The position numbers were made by a program, and so were the translations under genes. Of a stretch of DNA of 64,000 nucleotides, positions 54,548 through 64,000 are shown one piece after another. Position 1 is the stretch's first letter; each line of letters begins with the position of its first letter. Origin of the DNA: ZC4RG29 sp964521255 (lineage in GTDB: Bacteria > Bacteroidota > Bacteroidia > Cytophagales > Cyclobacteriaceae); NCBI GenBank assembly GCA_964521255.1, contig CAZFRM010000020.1:1-64000 (forward strand). Reading direction: 5' to 3'. The notes below the pieces were generated by a model. It saw only the letters and a program-made list of their open reading frames with translations, searched no databases and had not been told where the DNA came from.

Positions 54548-56457
54548 TAATTCTCCATTACCTCCCAGGCGCTTTTATAAAATCCATTTTGTTCCATGTA
54601 ATCCAGGAGTTCAAGGTAGAAAGGATGGGATCCAAGTGTAGCGCTGTCACCAATTATAATTAGTTTTCTTTTTGCTCTTGTCATGGCTACATTAGTTCTG
54701 CGTATATCGCCAAGAAATCCCACCTCGCCTTTATCGTTCGAACGAACAAGACTTATTGCAATAATATCCCGCTCTTGCCCCTGAAAGGCGTCAACCGTAT
54801 TTATTGTTATTAGAGGAAGAATGGATTCCAGCGCCGGTGAATTCTCTACCCGTTTTTTTAAATGATCAACCTGGGCGCGGTATGGTGTTATGATTCCGAT
54901 TGTATATGAATCTTCGTTTAATGAAATTCTTTCAGCAAGCTTTTCAATTTGCCGAAGAAGGAGTTGGGCTTCTTCAACATTTAGCCTGCTAAGGGTTTCA
55001 GGATCTTGTGATTCATTAAAACCACAACCTGCTGTGTCTATAAATTCAACAGGTAACGCATCGGGATATATCAACCAATGTTTTACTGAATCATGGGCAA
55101 TCAAATTGTTGTGATAAAAGTACTTTGAAGAGAACCGCATTATAGCTTCATGCATGCGGTATTGCATTTGAAGCATAGAAGAAGTTTTAGGTTGTCGTTG
55201 AATGCATTTCTCAAACAAGGTTTGCGACAACCCTTCTCTTGCTGCCTCCACAGATTTAATGGTAGGAGGTAGCTGACAATGATCGCCTGCAAAGATCACG
55301 CGTTCTGCTCTTAAAATAGGTATCCAACAAGCGGGTTCCAATGCTTGCGCTGCTTCATCGATGAAAACACTTTTGTATTTTTTACTTCTCAACAAAGGAT
55401 GAGACGATCCTACTAATGTACATGTGATCACGTCACTGTTCTGGAGCAAGTCATTAATAATATAGAATTCCAGAACATCAGCATCGGCTTTAACAGCTTT
55501 AGCTTCTTGCAGCAATAATCTTCGGTTCTGCTTTTCAGCGTGGCCATACGTGCGTTTATATTTGAACGCCGTATCCCTCAATTGCCCTATGCGTTTACGA
55601 AGAGCTTTAAGATCCTTATAATAATCATGTGCAGCAATACGTGCATCCAATGTTTTGCTTAGCGATTGTTCTGTTACACGTGCAGGGTGGCCAATTCGCA
55701 ATACACGAAGCCCTTGATCAGAGAGTTTATCAGCCAGGAGGTCTACTGCTGCATTGCTTGGCGCGCAGACCAACACTTGTTGCTCTTCCTGTGCCGCAAG
55801 TTTAATAGCGTGTACAAGTGTTGTAGTTTTTCCAGTACCCGGGGGACCATGAATAATTCCAACATCCTTAGCGGATAATACTTTGTTTAATGCTTTCTGT
55901 TGACTGCTATTTAACGCTGACAAATGATGATGTTTATCTTCATTGAAACCTGCTTGCTCTTTACCTAACAAAATGTCACGAAGTTCAGCAATGCGTGTAT
56001 CTTCTGCTTTAATAACCGCTTTGAGCGCCGAGTCCATTTCGCGGTATGTCATTTCATCGAACATTACATCTACGCCCAGCAAATTTTCTTCTATCCAATC
56101 CGGAAGATCATCGGCATTCATGGTGATCACCATGGTATTGTCGCGTACATAATTGATTACCCCGCCGGAATGATCTCTCTCCGGCGTGCCATTACCATTG
56201 GAAAAAAGGCTTACAACTTTTCCTGCCCCAAAGACATGTGGCTGATCAAGATGGTTGGTTCGTTCAATTTCAATGATATTTCTTTCTCCTGTGCCAATGT
56301 AGTGGCGTTTAAGTCGCACGGGGTACCAACAGATGCCTTCCGTGGTTTTTCTATGCAACGGAGTATTCAATACTTTTTGCCTGTACTGTTCAAGGTCTGC
56401 CAACTTTTCTTTGCGTATTAATTCGAGGGTATGAAGGAGCTCTTCGTGTATGGTCAT
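54544..56457 (-). CDS. SF1B (UPF1/IGHMBP2-like) helicase (637 aa)
   Basis: An ATP-dependent nucleic-acid helicase, probably 5'-to-3'. All motifs are present: GPPGTGKT (204-211), FIDEAAQALEP (Walker B), GDHCQLPPT (motif III), MQYRMHEAI (IV), VDAFQGQERDIIAISLVRS (V) and NVAMTRAKRKLIII (VI). The N-terminal 170 residues form the beta-barrel/stalk region of the family. It is cytosolic; its role in DNA repair or RNA turnover is undetermined. The stop codon lies inside the terminal repeat of a 114-bp element. It sits 153 bp downstream of the SMUG2-like gene, with a palindromic repeat between. Confidence 0.92.
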   Translation of the reverse strand: MTIHEELLHTLELIRKEKLADLEQYRQKVLNTPLHRKTTEGICWYPVRLKRHYIGTGERNIIEIERTNHLDQPHVFGAGKVVSLFSNGNGTPERDHSGGVINYVRDNTMVITMNADDLPDWIEENLLGVDVMFDEMTYREMDSALKAVIKAEDTRIAELRDILLGKEQAGFNEDKHHHLSALNSSQQKALNKVLSAKDVGIIHGPPGTGKTTTLVHAIKLAAQEEQQVLVCAPSNAAVDLLADKLSDQGLRVLRIGHPARVTEQSLSKTLDARIAAHDYYKDLKALRKRIGQLRDTAFKYKRTYGHAEKQNRRLLLQEAKAVKADADVLEFYIINDLLQNSDVITCTLVGSSHPLLRSKKYKSVFIDEAAQALEPACWIPILRAERVIFAGDHCQLPPTIKSVEAAREGLSQTLFEKCIQRQPKTSSMLQMQYRMHEAIMRFSSKYFYHNNLIAHDSVKHWLIYPDALPVEFIDTAGCGFNESQDPETLSRLNVEEAQLLLRQIEKLAERISLNEDSYTIGIITPYRAQVDHLKKRVENSPALESILPLITINTVDAFQGQERDIIAISLVRSNDKGEVGFLGDIRRTNVAMTRAKRKLIIIGDSATLGSHPFYLELLDYMEQNGFYKSAWEVMENY

Positions 56458-56530
56458 TGGAGGTACGAGGTACGATTGGTACCGTTAAAAATATAAAGAC
56501 AAATATAAGATTTGGAGGAGGATTTTGTTT

Positions 56531-56592
56531 CCCGCAGATCAGCGCAGAAAATCCATCTAAAAATATCTGCGTACATCCGCGAAATCTGCGGG
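56531..56592. repeat. Inverted repeat of the CCGCAGAT type
   Basis: CCCGCAGAT (56531-56539) and ATCTGCGGG (56584-56592) are perfect arms. Internal CGCAGA/TCTGCG strings add a second pairing. From memory, CTGCG..ATCTGCGGG strings are common between genes in Bacteroidota. It may act as a terminator after the glycosylase gene. Confidence 0.6.
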
Positions 56593-56610
56593 ACCCTAAA
56601 TTGTAGATAT

Positions 56611-57300
56611 TCAATCGTAAATCTGAAATTTCTCCAGGTAGTCCTTCACGTATTCATCTACTTTTTTTCTTTTGTATTGCATGATAAACCGGGGATGAGA
56701 TAAGGGAATGATCTTGTTAAAAAAATGATGAGATTCATTGAGCCTGGAGAGAAATTTGAAATTTTCTCCTTCACCCAGGCAATAACAAACTTTATTGTTA
56801 ATGCCAAACCCTAATTGTTTTTCAATTGAATGAATGATAAAATCATGAAGACTTTCCTTTAGTTCTTTAATGTCGTAGTAATTAAGATTCTTACCATCTT
56901 TTGTAAATCCCAATGGGGAAACTGCGCTGATGTAAAATCGCTCGTAGAATTTTTTTGGGCCTCCGAAAGCCTCAATCATTTTATAAATAAAATCTGCTGA
57001 TAGCTCTGGTTTCCTTTGAAGATCATTTTGAATGCCGCAATTTTTTTCAAGTTTTAAAGGATCGGTAAATGGGATGCCCGTTATCCCACCGCCAAAGCGA
57101 CCTGGATTAATACCCATGATAAGTGTTCTTTCATTTGTGTCTTCATAAAACTTTTTATAAAAAAGTTGGATGACTTCGACAGTCTTATCATTCCTGTAAG
57201 GATTCAAAATTTCAACTCCTGGGGGAAGTGCTGAAGAAATTGAAAGATTGTTATAAAAGTTGAGGATATGGTCAGCAAATGTTAAATGAGTGTCTTGCAT
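56611..57300 (-). CDS. SMUG2-like uracil-DNA glycosylase-family protein (229 aa)
   Basis: A predicted DNA glycosylase that excises uracil or oxidised or deaminated bases. Signature segments are LIMGINPGRFGGGITGIPFT (residues about 62-81, motif 1) and IPLSHPRFIMQYKRKK (motif 2 near residue 200), as in the SMUG2 group. ATG 57300 begins one base after the kinase stop, so translation is probably coupled. The link with a sensor kinase and a membrane patatin is unusual. Substrate not predictable. Confidence 0.85.
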   Translation of the reverse strand: MQDTHLTFADHILNFYNNLSISSALPPGVEILNPYRNDKTVEVIQLFYKKFYEDTNERTLIMGINPGRFGGGITGIPFTDPLKLEKNCGIQNDLQRKPELSADFIYKMIEAFGGPKKFYERFYISAVSPLGFTKDGKNLNYYDIKELKESLHDFIIHSIEKQLGFGINNKVCYCLGEGENFKFLSRLNESHHFFNKIIPLSHPRFIMQYKRKKVDEYVKDYLEKFQIYD

Positions 57301-57301
57301 T

Positions 57302-59242
57302 CTATGAAGAGGTAACGACAAGGGGTATTGTAATGCTAAATGTAGAGCCTTTGTTAACCGTACTTTCAATATTTATATTTCCATTTAAAGCCTCTACCTG
57401 GGTCTTTACGAGAAACAGACCCATTCCCTTTCCGTCAACGTGATCGTGGAAGCGCTGGTAGAGACTAAAAATCCTGTCTTTCATTTTACTAAGGTCCATA
57501 CCAATACCGTTATCTGAAAACGTGAGCTCCAGTTTTTCACCTTTTATGTTGCTTCTGATTTTAATTTCCGGATTTCGCTTTGGTGACCGGTATTTAATTG
57601 CGTTGCTAATGAGGTTGTAAAAAATACTTTCAATATAAGCAGGAATTGAAAAACATGATTTAACAGCCGAAAAATCTGCCTCAATTGTTGTTTGGGTATT
57701 CGTGATACTTTCTTTTAAAATGCTTCTGATTTTTTCAAGGCGCTCATGAAAGTCAACAATTTCATAAGAATTCTTAATTCCACTTTTGACATCCAGGATG
57801 GCATTCATATCGTAGATAATAGTGTCTAACTCATTGGCGGTAAGCTGAAGTTTGTCCAAAATATGTCTATCAACAGTGGGATCAAACTTATCGATGTTTA
57901 AAATGTTGGTCAACCCGAGAATGCGTGCAACAGGTGAACGAAGATTGTGCGCTGTTATGTAGCCATATTGTTCCAATTGATTATTCTGCCGGATTAATTC
58001 TAGGTTTGTTTTTACAAGTTCCTTCGTACGCTGCTCTACCTGTGTTTCCAGGTTTTTGTTATATTCTGCCAGTATCTGGTTTCTTTTTTTCTTTTGACGA
58101 TACCCATAAAACAGGAAAAGCATTGCTCCGATAAGGGACAAAAGTGCAAACGAACCAACAATGGTGAGATTTTTCTGCTGGGCAAGGTAGGCATCCTTTA
58201 ACTCCGCATCTTTTTTCAGTAGTTCATTTTCTGTTGTTACCCGTTCAGTTTCGTATTGGATTTTCAGATTCTCAATGTACTGAAGATTATCTTCACTGAA
58301 GATGCTATCCTGGTAAAGGTTGAATTGTTTATAGTTTATCAATGCGTTTTTGAAATCATTTGCCTCCTGGTAGATCTCGTACAAAATTCCGTATGACTCT
58401 TTTGTTTTATCGCGATAAGAAAACTTCCTGGATATTTCAATGCTTTCTTCCGCTGCTTTAATTGCCTCATCGTATTTACCGAGATCCTTGTATGTTCGGG
58501 CAAGACCATTTAATGTAAACGTTTTACCAAAAGGACTCTTTTTATTTTCCGGAAGATTCCTTGACAGGCTATAATATTTTATGGTTTTGTTGTACTCCTT
58601 TTTGTAAAAATAAATTTCGGCGAGGTTATTATAAATGTACGATAAGGAATAGCCTTTTTGTGGGAATTTTTTTTCCTGTTCGAGGGCCCTGAGTATCCAA
58701 TATTCGGCACTATCATATTGATGCATTTTTCCATAGTTACGACCCATGAAGTTCATGATATTCACGAGACTTTGTTGATTTGTGGATTGCGCAAGGGTAT
58801 ATGCATTCGAAAGATTTTCCTTTGCGTCATCATAATTCTCAAGACTTGAGTAAATATTCCCCATGGTTGTGTAGGAATCGATCATCCCTTCAGTATCCTT
58901 TCTCTCCCTTGCGATGGATAGCTCTTTAATATTATACTCAATAGCAATTGAAAAATTGCCCATTCTTCTTTGTATTCGGCTCAATATGGATAAAGAATGT
59001 TGAACACCTTTATCAAAATTTTTTTCGTTTGCCAGATTGTGCGCTTCCTCTGCATAGAAGAGCGATTTCTTCAGATCAACGTTGTAAAGACTTTGTGAAA
59101 GCTCCAGCAATACGTTAGTACGTGTGCTATCAGGAAGATTTTTTTGCAGTAAGAGCAAAAGACTATCAGTAGCATCATTTGCCTTTCCTTCAAAAAGTGT
59201 AAGAAGAAAAATTAATAACCCTATGACTTTTATTAATCGCAT
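57302..59242 (-). CDS. TPR-containing sensor histidine kinase (646 aa)
   Basis: A signal sequence (MRLIKVIGLLIFLLTLFEG) precedes about seven TPR repeats (50-330) on the periplasmic side. A transmembrane helix (about 358-380) and a short coiled coil (390-425) follow. The dimerisation/phosphoacceptor region has His432 in YITAHNLRSPVARI and the ATP-binding domain NLISNAIKYR, DNGIGMD and GKGMGLFLVKTQ. This type is common in Bacteroidota and often lacks an adjacent regulator, as here. It starts 21 nt after the patatin gene and is coupled to the glycosylase gene. The sensed signal is unknown. Confidence 0.93.
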   Translation of the reverse strand: MRLIKVIGLLIFLLTLFEGKANDATDSLLLLLQKNLPDSTRTNVLLELSQSLYNVDLKKSLFYAEEAHNLANEKNFDKGVQHSLSILSRIQRRMGNFSIAIEYNIKELSIARERKDTEGMIDSYTTMGNIYSSLENYDDAKENLSNAYTLAQSTNQQSLVNIMNFMGRNYGKMHQYDSAEYWILRALEQEKKFPQKGYSLSYIYNNLAEIYFYKKEYNKTIKYYSLSRNLPENKKSPFGKTFTLNGLARTYKDLGKYDEAIKAAEESIEISRKFSYRDKTKESYGILYEIYQEANDFKNALINYKQFNLYQDSIFSEDNLQYIENLKIQYETERVTTENELLKKDAELKDAYLAQQKNLTIVGSFALLSLIGAMLFLFYGYRQKKKRNQILAEYNKNLETQVEQRTKELVKTNLELIRQNNQLEQYGYITAHNLRSPVARILGLTNILNIDKFDPTVDRHILDKLQLTANELDTIIYDMNAILDVKSGIKNSYEIVDFHERLEKIRSILKESITNTQTTIEADFSAVKSCFSIPAYIESIFYNLISNAIKYRSPKRNPEIKIRSNIKGEKLELTFSDNGIGMDLSKMKDRIFSLYQRFHDHVDGKGMGLFLVKTQVEALNGNINIESTVNKGSTFSITIPLVVTSS

Positions 59243-59262
59243 CTTGTAGAGAGAAACATAAA

Positions 59263-61557
59263 TTACTGCCTGGATGTTTCGGAAAGCAATGCTTTTAACT
59301 TTTCCATTTGGCTTCTGTTAGCGGATGTGTTAATGTTATTAATGATACCATGTTTTTCGCGGGTGGTAAGGCGCCAGCTTAACGATGCTCTTGCGTTGCT
59401 CTGGCGAATACTATCCATTTCATTTAAGATGTTAACATACGTTTCCGCCTGGTATTCTATATCGATTCGATCAATTTCTCCATTAAACCATGACCTGCTG
59501 TATCCGATAAGAAGATCGTTACCAATATCCTGAAAGTTTTCAAAATTATTGTAAACGTTACTAATGGGCTGTGAGAAATCATCTATTATTGTTTGGCTGC
59601 TACTCTTAGTGATTGAGTTCAACTTAGGGGAATCGCGAATGGAAAAGAAAATCACTCCTGATGTATTCGCTTCGATCCAATCCCTGAAAGCATATAAAAA
59701 TCTGACTGCATCGGACAAACCGAAGTTATCAGAAATCCCGGCATCCATAATGTAAATAGGTGGCTCTGTAGGGAGAGAAGTATTCGGTGTGATATAGGGG
59801 AAGGTGGCACACATTCTAAGGGCTGATAGAAACCTAAGATTTTCTCCGCCATGGTTTCTAAACAAACTTTGAAAATCAACGCCGCTGATTTTAGCATTTT
59901 CGTAATATGAATAGGCTAACAGGTCACTGTTCATGTAGGATACAGGTTGTGAACTTATATAGAGTTTACGGCCATCGGTTATCACGGTGGGTGAGATAAT
60001 CAACATGGGAATGGCAGAAGCCAGTTCAGGACCATGATAAGCATGCAGAGGTTTGTCCATTAAACCACCCGTGATCTGGTTCAATTGCTCTTCGAATGTA
60101 TAGCTTCGGTCACGGCGATAGAAGTGATCGTTGTATTCATATTTTGTAAACCCCACGAACAAATCGTTGGCAAGCAAACTGAAGATAAGCGGATTAAGAT
60201 TATCCGCTGAAAGTCTCCATAAATGATTTTGTGCATACGGGTTGATGTTCTGCCCCTGGGATTGACCTAATTTCAATTCGCGAAAATAACTGGCGCCAAT
60301 TAAACCACCGGAGGCTCCCGTAATCAGCATGGCATTCTTCATGAGTTGCCCTTGTGTTAAGCTGTCTGCAGTTTGCAAGGCAGTAAGTGTCCAAAGCGCT
60401 GCACGTTTGCCGCCTCCGCTGGCGCAGATGAAAATCATTTTTGGTTTTTGAAGAGAGTCAAACTTATTCCTCCAGTTATTAAGAATTTGCAAGGTGTGAT
60501 TACGATCCTCTTCAATTATTGCAGTTGAGTTTAGTTGCCTAAGCTGGTCAACGGTGTAAGACTCGGGCTTACTTTTATAGTCCAAACCGAATGCTTCATA
60601 TTTCTTTTCAAAAAAATCCTGGCCTGCCAGATAGTTTATGATTAAAAAAATAATCAGTGCTGTGGTGATTGACCATCCGCCAAACCAATAGGCAAAAGCC
60701 CCGGCCATCATAACGAAAATAGTAAGAAAAATAACGAAGCTCGCAGCTGCCGGTAATTGAAAAACAGGGTAATCCTTAAATACACCCAGCACAATAACCA
60801 ATACAAAAATGAGGAGTTCAACTACAACAAGGTTGAAATGATTTTGGTCAAACACTTGTATAATAGTAGCTCTGTCGTAAAAATTATTTTCTTCAACTTT
60901 TTTTATTTTAAGCAATCCGTCGAGGTAATAGTCGACACGGACCTGTTTCTTCTTGGCTATGTTCAGCTTATTCATAGCGCTGGCGCGTGTCACTTGTACA
61001 TTCTGCTTTATTTTCTCATCGATGCGACAAACTACGTATTTAAAAATGTCCTTGTTAGTGAACCAGAAGTAGAGATACAATCCTGCCGTTATGGTTAAAA
61101 AGCCGACGATAAACCCTGCGAGCTTTAGCAACACATCACCAGTAGATGAGTATTCATTGTTTAGCTGGAAGAGGATGATCTCCGTGATGTATGCAATGAC
61201 AAAAACAAACGGTATTGAACTATTATTAATACTGAATTTTGTAAAAGGCTTTGCAAGTGCGCCAACAAAAGCAAAGTGGTGTCCATCGGAAATATAGCAA
61301 GTAATATGAAAGGCAACAGTAAATCCGCCAATAACCGCACCCATAATAAAGAAGCTCCTGAAATTCACCTGGTTTAAATATTCAGGGTCCAGAAACAAGT
61401 AGGGAATTCCGAGGTATTTGCCAAAACCACCCGTTGCCATTGCAAACATGATAACCCAACACAACACCAGCACCTGGTTGCGTCGTAGGTTGGTGAGCAA
61501 CAGTTGGATAGGGAAGAAATAAAAAATGCCCTCAAAAAACTTCTTCAGACGAGACAT
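59263..61557 (-). CDS. Membrane-anchored patatin-like phospholipase (764 aa)
   Basis: Predicted lipid acyl hydrolase. About eight transmembrane helices occupy residues 28-310, followed by the patatin domain: oxyanion loop CASGGGKRAALWT (378-390), nucleophile Ser416 in ITGASGGLIG and catalytic Asp605 in IMDAGISDNF. The catalytic dyad is complete. The N-terminal helical region is unrelated to the short patatins I know and fixes the enzyme in the cytoplasmic membrane. It leads an operon with a histidine kinase and a SMUG2-like glycosylase. A lipid-signalling or turnover role is possible. Confidence 0.88.
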   Translation of the reverse strand: MSRLKKFFEGIFYFFPIQLLLTNLRRNQVLVLCWVIMFAMATGGFGKYLGIPYLFLDPEYLNQVNFRSFFIMGAVIGGFTVAFHITCYISDGHHFAFVGALAKPFTKFSINNSSIPFVFVIAYITEIILFQLNNEYSSTGDVLLKLAGFIVGFLTITAGLYLYFWFTNKDIFKYVVCRIDEKIKQNVQVTRASAMNKLNIAKKKQVRVDYYLDGLLKIKKVEENNFYDRATIIQVFDQNHFNLVVVELLIFVLVIVLGVFKDYPVFQLPAAASFVIFLTIFVMMAGAFAYWFGGWSITTALIIFLIINYLAGQDFFEKKYEAFGLDYKSKPESYTVDQLRQLNSTAIIEEDRNHTLQILNNWRNKFDSLQKPKMIFICASGGGKRAALWTLTALQTADSLTQGQLMKNAMLITGASGGLIGASYFRELKLGQSQGQNINPYAQNHLWRLSADNLNPLIFSLLANDLFVGFTKYEYNDHFYRRDRSYTFEEQLNQITGGLMDKPLHAYHGPELASAIPMLIISPTVITDGRKLYISSQPVSYMNSDLLAYSYYENAKISGVDFQSLFRNHGGENLRFLSALRMCATFPYITPNTSLPTEPPIYIMDAGISDNFGLSDAVRFLYAFRDWIEANTSGVIFFSIRDSPKLNSITKSSSQTIIDDFSQPISNVYNNFENFQDIGNDLLIGYSRSWFNGEIDRIDIEYQAETYVNILNEMDSIRQSNARASLSWRLTTREKHGIINNINTSANRSQMEKLKALLSETSRQ

Positions 61558-61648
61558 GTAAAAAAGTATCCTTCAAATTAGTGAAGTTTTTTCCTTTTGT
61601 GAAATTAGATTTGAAACTTGGTGACGCCTTGTAATAAAATGTGTTCAA

Positions 61649-64000
61649 TTGACTAAACTTTTCACCTTATACCGAAGTTCCGCCGGATCTGGCAAGACGT
61701 ACACATTGGCGCGTGAGTATTTGAAGTTCGCCCTCCAATTTCGTAATGACTACTTCAAGCATATCCTTGCGGTGACATTTACAAATAAGTCCACGCAGGA
61801 AATGAAGGACCGCATCCTTGCGTATCTTGATGATTTTGCCAACGACAGGCCGAATGTTTTAGCAGAAGAATTAAAAAAAATACTAGGGATGGACAACCTG
61901 ACGTTTCGTGACAGAAGCCAGGAAGTACAAACTTATATTCTCCATAAATATTCGCAGTTTTCCATAAGCACTATCGATGCCTTCTTCCAAAAAGTGATTC
62001 GCTCTTTTACACGTGAGTCTGGTTTGATGGGTGACTATCGGCTAGAAGTAGAGCAAGATGAAGTAATGGAAGAAGTAATCAATAACCTGATTGATGAGTT
62101 GGGAACGAAGAAAGATCTTACCAACTGGGTTGTTGCATTTGCAAAGGAGAATCTTGCCAACGAACGTGCCTGGGATGTGCGCTATAATTTGATGGAATTT
62201 TCGAAAGAAATTTTTAAAGAAGAATTCAAGCAGATAGAAGATGATGTAACAGCGGCAAGCGGCGAAAAAGATTTCTTTCCATCCCTCCGTAAAAAACTAC
62301 AGGATGCGAAATGGAAATTCATAAATCACATTGCAACACTGGCGAGCGAAGCCGTTGATATTATTCAACGGAATGGACTTGAGCCTGAAGATTTCAAATA
62401 TAATGGTAGTCCTGGATATTCTTTTTTTACGAAGCTCCTTAATCTCAACAGTGTAGATGGTTTCAAAGAACCGTCAGATACCGTGTTGAGTAAATTACCT
62501 GATCCAAAGAATTGGCCTCGCGATAAACGACCGCGTATAAATCTTGTTTACCAACTAGCGGTAAAAGAACTTCTTCCACGCATGAATCAAATCCTTGAGC
62601 ATCGGGAAAAGTTTTATCAGCAAGCTCTTTCTGCTGAAGTGGCGCTTAATAATTTTTATGCCTTCGGATTGGTTGCCGACATATCGCGCAAGCTGAAGGA
62701 ATACAAAGATGAGAATAACATGATGCTGTTGGCCGACGCGCCGAAATTTCTAAATGGTGTTATTCAGGATAGCGATACTCCTTTTATCTATGAAAAAGTA
62801 GGATCGTTCTATAGAAATTATCTCATAGACGAATTTCAGGATACGTCTGGGTTTCAATGGAAAAATTTTCTACCACTTCTGGCCAACAGTCTTGATCAAG
62901 GCTATCCTGGTATGGTAGTAGGTGATGTGAAGCAAGCCATATACCGCTGGCGTGGTGGTGACCTGGACTTGTTGCAACGCCAGGTTGAAAATCAAATTGG
63001 CAAGGAACGAATTGAAGTTAAGGAGCTTCTCAGCAATTACCGAAGCGCTTCAAATGTGGTGCAATTCAACAATAATATTTTTAAAGCCGCCGCACAATGG
63101 ATGACACGTTTCTTTGGTCGTCCGGTAATGGAAGAGATTTACAAGGATGTTGAGCAGGTAAAGTCACGGACGGAGGAAGGCTTCGTTCATGTGAAGTTCA
63201 TTGAGGAAGTTTCGAAGGACGATTCATGGGCACATCAATCAATGAATTTGATTCCTAAATGGCTGGAACAACTGCAGGAGAAAGGAGTCGCCTTAAGAAA
63301 TATTGCCATACTTGTTCGAAAGAATAGTGAAGGCCAGGCGATCGTTGCCAAACTACTTCAATATCGTGATTCAAGTGAGGCAAAACCATATTGCCGGTAT
63401 GATGTGGTATCAAATGAATCGTTACGCATTGATGGCGCCGCTTCTGTCAATTTAATATTAGCGGCATTGCGTTATCTTCAAAATACACAAGATGCAATAG
63501 CACGCGCTCAGTTGTCATACGAGTATAGCAGGCTTTATAAACCGGAGCGTGGCCTTACAGAAGTTTTTGATGTTTCGGGTCAGGTATTTTTTGAAAGTGG
63601 TCTTCCTGATGCATTTACAGAAGATAAGGCGATGCTCAAGAAACTTCCATTATTCGAACTTACTGAAACGTTAATAAGGATTTTTGATTTAGGTAAGCAG
63701 CAAGGTGAACTCGCTTACTTGCAGGCCTTTCAGGATCTGGTATTAGAGTTTTCCAGTCGCGAGCGAAATGACCTCGGTGAATTTCTGGAATGGTGGGAGG
63801 ATAATAAAGAAAAGAAATCAATTCAGGCGTCAGGCGAAATTGATGCCGTTCAGATACTTACTATTCATAAAGCAAAAGGATTGCAGTTTGATTATGTAAT
63901 TATTCCTTTTTGTTCCTGGTCACTTGATCATGAAAATTGGAGGGCTCCTACGCTTTGGGTGAAAAGTGATGAAGAACCGTTTCGAAACGCAGGCTACATA
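61649..64000 (+). CDS. UvrD/AddA-type helicase-nuclease, 3' end beyond the window
   Basis: 784 codons are present and the frame runs off the window. No ATG fits the conserved opening; TTG 61649 starts TKLFTLYRSSAGSGKTYTLA, with Walker A at residues 10-17, and the nearest upstream in-frame codons lead to a stop. Further motifs are AVTFTNKSTQEMKDRI, IDEFQDTSGF (about 393-402), GDVKQAIYRWRGGD, LLSNYRSASNVVQFN and ILTIHKAKGLQFDYVII. Bacteroidota use such RecB/AddA-like proteins with an AddB-like partner in double-strand break repair. The nuclease domain, if any, lies beyond the window. Divergent from the patatin gene. Confidence 0.93.
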   Translation, partial: MTKLFTLYRSSAGSGKTYTLAREYLKFALQFRNDYFKHILAVTFTNKSTQEMKDRILAYLDDFANDRPNVLAEELKKILGMDNLTFRDRSQEVQTYILHKYSQFSISTIDAFFQKVIRSFTRESGLMGDYRLEVEQDEVMEEVINNLIDELGTKKDLTNWVVAFAKENLANERAWDVRYNLMEFSKEIFKEEFKQIEDDVTAASGEKDFFPSLRKKLQDAKWKFINHIATLASEAVDIIQRNGLEPEDFKYNGSPGYSFFTKLLNLNSVDGFKEPSDTVLSKLPDPKNWPRDKRPRINLVYQLAVKELLPRMNQILEHREKFYQQALSAEVALNNFYAFGLVADISRKLKEYKDENNMMLLADAPKFLNGVIQDSDTPFIYEKVGSFYRNYLIDEFQDTSGFQWKNFLPLLANSLDQGYPGMVVGDVKQAIYRWRGGDLDLLQRQVENQIGKERIEVKELLSNYRSASNVVQFNNNIFKAAAQWMTRFFGRPVMEEIYKDVEQVKSRTEEGFVHVKFIEEVSKDDSWAHQSMNLIPKWLEQLQEKGVALRNIAILVRKNSEGQAIVAKLLQYRDSSEAKPYCRYDVVSNESLRIDGAASVNLILAALRYLQNTQDAIARAQLSYEYSRLYKPERGLTEVFDVSGQVFFESGLPDAFTEDKAMLKKLPLFELTETLIRIFDLGKQQGELAYLQAFQDLVLEFSSRERNDLGEFLEWWEDNKEKKSIQASGEIDAVQILTIHKAKGLQFDYVIIPFCSWSLDHENWRAPTLWVKSDEEPFRNAGYI

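Noticed and set aside
59263..61557. Patatin effector of an anti-phage CBASS-type system
   Set aside because: No nucleotide cyclase or accessory defence gene is adjacent, and the enzyme has a large membrane region unlike those effectors.

Overview
The window looks like chromosome from a Bacteroidota bacterium, most likely Cytophagales. Pointers are a SusC/SusD pair, many lipoproteins with a Cys-ending signal, one type IX secretion (T9SS) C-terminal domain, -7 boxes of the TAnnTTTG type, a TPR-fused histidine kinase, and a PafA-type phosphatase. No phage, plasmid backbone or transposase gene is visible.

1-29 kb is mostly housekeeping. It holds a tRNA 3' end, a CarboxypepD_reg-like protein, an ArsR/HAD pair, proline-pathway pruA, an M28 peptidase and a four-gene creD operon (membrane protein, small winged-helix regulator, CreD, truncated-looking membrane protein) with one near-identical 26-bp motif in front of its first and third genes. 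Then come tRNA-Asn, an AAA_14/DUF4143 ATPase, Hsp20, HtrA, an ALDH7 dehydrogenase, a single-domain response regulator, a WG-repeat protein, a PafA-like phosphatase, an APC permease, a RmlD-like reductase, a KilA-N protein, a cyclophilin and MsrB. 26.1-29.1 kb is a small accessory patch: a lone 104-aa ORF, a 186-bp nested palindrome, a DUF6438 protein and a frameshifted ankyrin gene.

29.1-53.3 kb is a glucuronoxylan utilisation locus. Minus strand: uxuA, GH67. Plus: GH30, GH10 (T9SS cargo), bicupin, GH3 with PA14. Minus: SGNH acetylesterase, a second GH10, GH115, LacI regulator. Plus: SusC, SusD and an IPT/carbohydrate-binding lipoprotein. Together these can cut the xylan backbone (GH10, GH30), deacetylate it, remove glucuronic acid (GH115 from longer chains, GH67 from chain ends), import oligosaccharides (SusCD), release xylose (GH3) and process the uronate (UxuA). 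A 14-bp palindrome, CGCAATCGGTTGCG, occurs identically between GH67 and GH30 and between lacI and susC, so the LacI protein is the likely regulator.

53.3-64 kb has a small secreted protein, an SF1 helicase, an operon of membrane patatin, TPR histidine kinase and SMUG2-like glycosylase, and the 5' part of a UvrD/AddA-type helicase running off the window.

The most unusual non-coding content is: (i) two 114-bp copies of a structured element, both sense-oriented at the stop codon of unrelated genes and differing only in loops, unpaired bases or one compensated pair; (ii) two tandem 225-bp nested-palindrome modules (period 349 bp) that carry a decayed copy of the adjacent esterase 3' end; (iii) the 186-bp nested palindrome; and (iv) a 7-bp tandem array touching a GH10 stop codon.
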